Of a DNA stretch of 24,411 nucleotides, positions 23,145 to 24,411 are shown one piece after another. The translations under genes were made by a program, and so were the position numbers. Source of the stretch: an uncultured Peptococcaceae bacterium (GTDB taxonomy: Bacteria; Bacillota; Peptococcia; Peptococcales; Peptococcaceae); contig USCP01000005.1 in NCBI GenBank assembly GCA_900553245.1, positions 1-24,411 of the forward strand. The letters run 5' to 3'. Position 1 is the stretch's first letter, and each line of letters opens with the position of its first letter. The notes under the pieces are model-generated. The model had not been told where the DNA came from, did no database searches, and saw only the letters and a program-made list of their open reading frames with translations.

Positions 23145-23296
23145 CTTAGTCCCTGTGCGTTCCATTTTTGGATAAGTGTCAACAGACGAGGGAGTGCTGT
23201 TGAACGAAAGATGCACCACATCTGCGATACACCGGACGCTCCCATGATCACCCACACTTCCTCGTTAGGAAGTGTTTTTTTATTTTGGAGGAAATT
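23145..23296 (+). promoter_or_regulatory. attenuator/riboswitch-like leader of folC
   Basis: The leader can fold in exclusive ways. TCAACAG (23179-23185) and CTGTTGA (23197-23203) form a perfect stem whose entire 11-nt loop ACGAGGGAGTG (23186-23196) is complementary, with one G-U, to CACTTCCTCGT (23255-23265), the 5' arm and loop of the terminator. GGGAGTG (23190-23196) can also pair with CGCTCCC (23237-23243) as a 7-bp P1-like stem, enclosing a 40-nt core with hairpin AGATG/CATCT. P1 would free the terminator, and the long pairing would block it. It does not match my recollection of the THF, ZTP or T-box consensus. Ligand unknown. Confidence 0.6.
23254..23286 (+). terminator. leader terminator directly before the folC ribosome binding site
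   Basis: ACACTTCC (23254-23261), loop TCGTTA, GGAAGTGT (23268-23275), then a run of T to 23281 and ATTTT. GGAGG for folC begins immediately afterwards, so termination here would control folC. No plus-strand gene ends upstream, so it serves no other gene. Confidence 0.85.
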
Positions 23297-24411
23297 ATGA
23301 CGTATGAAGAAGTGCTTTCGGCGCTTGAGCAATACAAAGCGCTGGGCTCGGTCTATGGCTTGGACGGCATCACACGCCTGATGGACGCCCTTGACCGCCC
23401 CGACCGTGACATCAAGGTCATTCACGTGGCTGGTACCAACGGCAAAGGGTCTACCGTCACCACCTTGGCAACCATCCTCGAAACCGCCGGCATCCACACT
23501 GCCACCTACACCTCTCCGGAGGTCACCACCTACCTCGACCGTTTTCGCATCGGCCTCGCGCCGGCAATGGAAGACGACTTTATTCAAGCCTTTGAAAAGG
23601 TTGAAACCGCTTGTCAAGGCATCGTCGCTGCAGGTTTTCCGCATCCGACCATCTTTGAAATGGAGCTTGCCATCGCCTATGTGCTTGCCCTCCATTGCAA
23701 AGCCGAAGTGATGGTGCAGGAAACCGGCCTCGGCGGACGCTTAGATGCCACCAACATTGTCGAGCACCCTAGCCTTGTGGTATTTACCGCCATCGGCATG
23801 GACCACACCCAATTTTTAGGCGATACCATTCAGGAAATCACCATCGAAAAGGCCGGCATCATTAAAGCCGGCGCACCGGTGGTGGCTTACGACAACGGCC
23901 TTGCCGTCAACCAAATCATTAAAGAAGTCGCCAGCTTGCAAAATGTATCCTGCCGCTTTGTCTCCACAGAAATGTGTGAAGTTATCGAACGCAGCTTAGA
24001 AGGGCAAACCATCCGCTACAATGGCAACCTCTATCATTATCCATTGGTTGGCACCCACCAGCTACACAACTTCGCCCTCATCATGAACGCCGTCGATGCG
24101 CTCCGTGACGAAGGCTGGACCATTCCGGTTGAAAAGGTGCAGGAAGCCATGCACAAGGTGCGCTGGCCGGGACGCTTTGAGGTGGTGTGCAAGCGTCCAA
24201 TCATCGTGTTGGACGGTGCCCACAACCCACAAGCCGCCAAGGCCTTGGCAGACACCGTGACCACTTGGTTTGGCGACAAAAAAGTGCATTTTCTCATGCA
24301 CATCTTCAAGGACAAGGACGCCCTGGGCATTCTCGAAGCCATTGCACCGGTTTGCGCCCACCTCACTCTCACCACCATCGCCGACGACCGCTCCGGCGAC
24401 CCTGCCGCCCT
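23297..24411 (+). CDS. folC: folylpolyglutamate synthase / dihydrofolate synthase, C-terminal end beyond window
   Basis: This Mur-ligase-family enzyme adds glutamate to folates and, in many bacteria, to dihydropteroate. 371 codons are present, and the family is about 420-440 residues, so only the end is missing. It starts MTYEEVLSALEQY, then the P-loop GTNGKGS (46-52), TSPEVTTYLDRFRIG (family: TSPHL...), ETGLGGRLDATN, GMDHTQFLGDTIQEITIEKAGIIK, GRFEVV and LDGAHNPQAAKAL. All core ATP, folate and metal motifs are visible. GGAGG lies 6 nt before the ATG. Expression is probably controlled by the leader attenuator upstream. Whether it has both activities cannot be judged here. Confidence 0.95.
   Translation, partial: MTYEEVLSALEQYKALGSVYGLDGITRLMDALDRPDRDIKVIHVAGTNGKGSTVTTLATILETAGIHTATYTSPEVTTYLDRFRIGLAPAMEDDFIQAFEKVETACQGIVAAGFPHPTIFEMELAIAYVLALHCKAEVMVQETGLGGRLDATNIVEHPSLVVFTAIGMDHTQFLGDTIQEITIEKAGIIKAGAPVVAYDNGLAVNQIIKEVASLQNVSCRFVSTEMCEVIERSLEGQTIRYNGNLYHYPLVGTHQLHNFALIMNAVDALRDEGWTIPVEKVQEAMHKVRWPGRFEVVCKRPIIVLDGAHNPQAAKALADTVTTWFGDKKVHFLMHIFKDKDALGILEAIAPVCAHLTLTTIADDRSGDPAA

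Noticed and set aside
23145..23296. Known THF riboswitch upstream of folC
   Set aside because: The enclosed core is about 54 nt and does not show the THF-I conserved segments as I remember them (GGAGAGUAG at the 5' end, GCAUCCGCUCC at the 3' end). I kept it as an unclassified switch.

Overview
The window reads as a chromosomal housekeeping region of a low-to-mid GC anaerobe in the Bacillota, most likely Clostridia or Negativicutes. I base this on the recJ-relA-dtd-hisS-aspS gene order, a 6S RNA gene next to aspS, the Cys-rich clostridial form of HisRS, a Rex repressor facing an FprA-type flavodiiron protein, and a D,D-carboxypeptidase with a copper-amine-oxidase-like C-terminal domain. The species cannot be named from sequence alone. 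I saw no mobile element, CRISPR array, tRNA or rRNA.

Positions 1-20000 are almost entirely minus strand. Reading from high to low coordinates, the order is: rex; maf-radC-D,D-carboxypeptidase; pyc (pyruvate carboxylase); a small membrane protein; a very long recJ-HIRAN-RecQ-like helicase fusion; rel; dtd; an MBL-fold hydrolase; hisS-aspS on their own consensus promoter; an acetyltransferase; 6S RNA with its own promoter and terminator; then a YerC/TrpR-like regulator overlapping thrC, which runs off the left edge. The fusion overlaps rel by 4 bp, and the apt gene that sits between them in Bacillus subtilis is absent.

At about 20 kb the strand switches. The rex-fprA divergent region carries two promoters and two 7-4-7 Rex-like operators, which suggests NADH/NAD-controlled expression of the oxygen/NO-scavenging flavodiiron protein. 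To the right are tyrS and then folC, which is cut by the right edge.

The most interesting non-coding piece is the folC leader (about 23145-23296). It has a promoter, a hairpin whose entire 11-nt loop is complementary to the 5' arm and loop of a downstream intrinsic terminator, a competing P1-like stem, and then the folC ribosome binding site directly after the U-tract. This is the architecture of a transcription-attenuating riboswitch, but I cannot match it to a known class. Back to back with it is a short minus-strand transcription unit (promoter 23073-23101, terminator 22801-22842) that carries a small ORF with an apparent one-base frameshift.

Functionally the region joins aminoacyl-tRNA supply and quality control (hisS, aspS, tyrS, dtd), the stringent response (rel), DNA repair (recJ fusion, radC), redox sensing and oxygen defence (rex, fprA), anaplerosis (pyc), and threonine and folate metabolism.
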